Assembly (NCBI GenBank): GCA_036759125.1
Contig: DAIOVG010000058.1
Coordinates: forward strand, 1 to 14,506
Source: CAXXOK01 sp036759125
GTDB taxonomy: Bacteria > Bacillota > Clostridia > Christensenellales > Aristaeellaceae
DNA: 14,506 nt
Direction: 5' to 3'
The translations under genes and the position numbers were made by a program. This document shows positions 13,911 through 14,506 of the stretch, in pieces (the first letter of the stretch is position 1; the number at the start of each line of letters is the position of its first letter). The notes below the pieces were generated by a model. It saw only the letters and a list, made by a program, of their open reading frames with translations, was not told the origin of the DNA and made no database searches.

Positions 13911-14215
13911 ATACGGCGGAAGACCTGCAGGGCCGCATGTGGCTGCGATTGATGAAAAACAACCGGGCCAAGGGTGATTTAACCGTGCCCTGCGATTTTG
14001 AGAACCCTGAGCTTGCCCTGCGGGAGGCCATGCACACATTGGATCTCAGCATGCCGGTATGGCTGCCCCGCCACGAGAAGGACTGGAAGGAATTCTCGCT
14101 GACACGGTTTACGGCGGATCATTTTCTGGAGGCCATCCCGTTCGACCGGCTGGAGATTTCCTTCATCGCCCCCGAAAACCAAAAGAAAAAGCGCAACCCC
14201 ATGCTTGAGGTTTAA
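13907..14215 (+). CDS. Conserved-looking protein of unknown function, 102 residues
   Basis: I do not recognise this family. Seen: TTG start overlapping the previous stop (TTGA), with GAGGTGG upstream; no signal peptide or membrane helix. The middle holds LDLSMPVWLPRHEKDWKEFSL, then TRFTADHFLEAIPFDRLEISFI, ending in a basic tail (QKKKRN). The mix of alpha and beta segments and a full operon position with proper overlaps at both sides argue for a real gene. The neighbours (Dabb protein, RNA methyltransferase) do not tell its job. Confidence 0.78.
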   Translation: MNTAEDLQGRMWLRLMKNNRAKGDLTVPCDFENPELALREAMHTLDLSMPVWLPRHEKDWKEFSLTRFTADHFLEAIPFDRLEISFIAPENQKKKRNPMLEV

Positions 14216-14219
14216 GGAT

Positions 14220-14506
14220 ATGGCGGCCGCAACACTTCAAAAAAACCAAATACTGCGCCTGACCTGCGAGCGCCTCGGCGCTGATCTGGAAGGCGTATGC
14301 CATCACGACGGCCTTACCCTATTTGTACCCGGCATCCTCCCCGGCGAAACGTTTGACGCCAGGGTGCTGAAGGTACAGCCGAACTACGCCTTTGCGAGAA
14401 TCGAGTCGCTGCTGGAGTTATCCAACGACCGCGCCGAGCCGTTTTGCCCGGTGTATGATCGCTGCGGCGGGTGCAGCGGCCAGCATATACGCTACCAGCT
14501 GACGCT
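14220..14506 (+). CDS. RNA uracil-C5 methyltransferase, RlmD/RumA family, N-terminus, partial
   Basis: The first 95 codons of a class I methyltransferase of the RumA/RlmD/TrmA group, cut by the right edge. Seen: an N-terminal TRAM-like beta-barrel (about 9-65, with GADLEGVCHHDGLTLFVPGILPGE and a YAFARIESLLE strand), then the iron-sulfur cysteines C76, C82 and C85 in FCPVYDRCGGCSGQH, the group's signature. Known: these enzymes make 5-methyluridine in 23S rRNA or tRNA, with the [4Fe-4S] cluster needed for RNA binding or folding. Which uridine is targeted cannot be read from this part. ATG follows an AAGGAT site 4 bases after the previous stop. Confidence 0.92.
   Translation, partial: MAAATLQKNQILRLTCERLGADLEGVCHHDGLTLFVPGILPGETFDARVLKVQPNYAFARIESLLELSNDRAEPFCPVYDRCGGCSGQHIRYQLT

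Noticed and set aside
1..14506. CRISPR arrays, insertion sequences, tRNA genes, toxin-antitoxin or phage-defence genes
   Set aside because: No regularly spaced repeats, transposase motifs, cloverleaf-like sequences or defence domains were recognised; all sizeable frames are explained by ordinary genes.

Overview
This window reads as chromosomal DNA from a Gram-positive anaerobe of the Clostridia (Bacillota), moderately GC-rich. Support: a tyrosine T-box riboswitch, strong Shine-Dalgarno sequences, consensus vegetative promoters, frequent TTG/GTG starts, a WalJ-RlmH gene pair, and a Feo operon with a small cysteine-rich FeoB partner and a DtxR-family regulator. No insertion sequence, prophage gene, CRISPR array, tRNA or rRNA was seen. 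Species cannot be fixed from the sequence alone.

Left part, minus strand (about 1-3165). A consensus promoter drives a tyrosine-specific T-box leader (specifier UAC, antiterminator bulge UGGU), followed by an aminotransferase gene and tyrS. The tyrS 3' region carries a palindromic hairpin, a second hairpin and an intrinsic terminator. A new promoter next to that terminator serves a type IIA topoisomerase B subunit (probably parE), which runs off the left edge.

Ferrous iron part, plus strand (about 3232-6498). A promoter overlapped by two 16-bp dyads leads into feoA, feoB (with a histidine-rich segment), a 47-residue cysteine-rich membrane protein and a short DtxR-family regulator. A third copy of the dyad lies between feoA and feoB. 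The inferred logic is iron-responsive, autoregulated Fe(II) uptake.

Central plus-strand run (6541-10252). Tightly packed genes: an MFS transporter, a membrane-anchored glycerophosphodiester phosphodiesterase, the WalJ metallo-beta-lactamase-fold protein, a 90-residue protein resembling EF-Tu domain II, and rlmH. The likely terminator of this run lies inside the 3' end of the next, convergent gene.

Right part. A GH94 cellobiose phosphorylase gene (minus) has its own promoter and a LacI-type operator. Upstream of it, also minus, is a lipoprotein with a molybdopterin-binding (sulfite-oxidase-type) domain and its own terminator. A divergent consensus promoter starts a plus-strand cluster: a Dabb-domain protein, an unrecognised 102-residue protein, and the start of a TRAM/[4Fe-4S] RNA uracil-C5 methyltransferase cut by the right edge.

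I see no clearly new large system. The most notable points are the repeated operator-like dyads of the feo locus with their mixed-ligand DtxR regulator, the tyrosine T-box linking an aminotransferase to tyrS, the palindromic 3' element after tyrS, and the EF-Tu-domain-II-like small protein beside rlmH.
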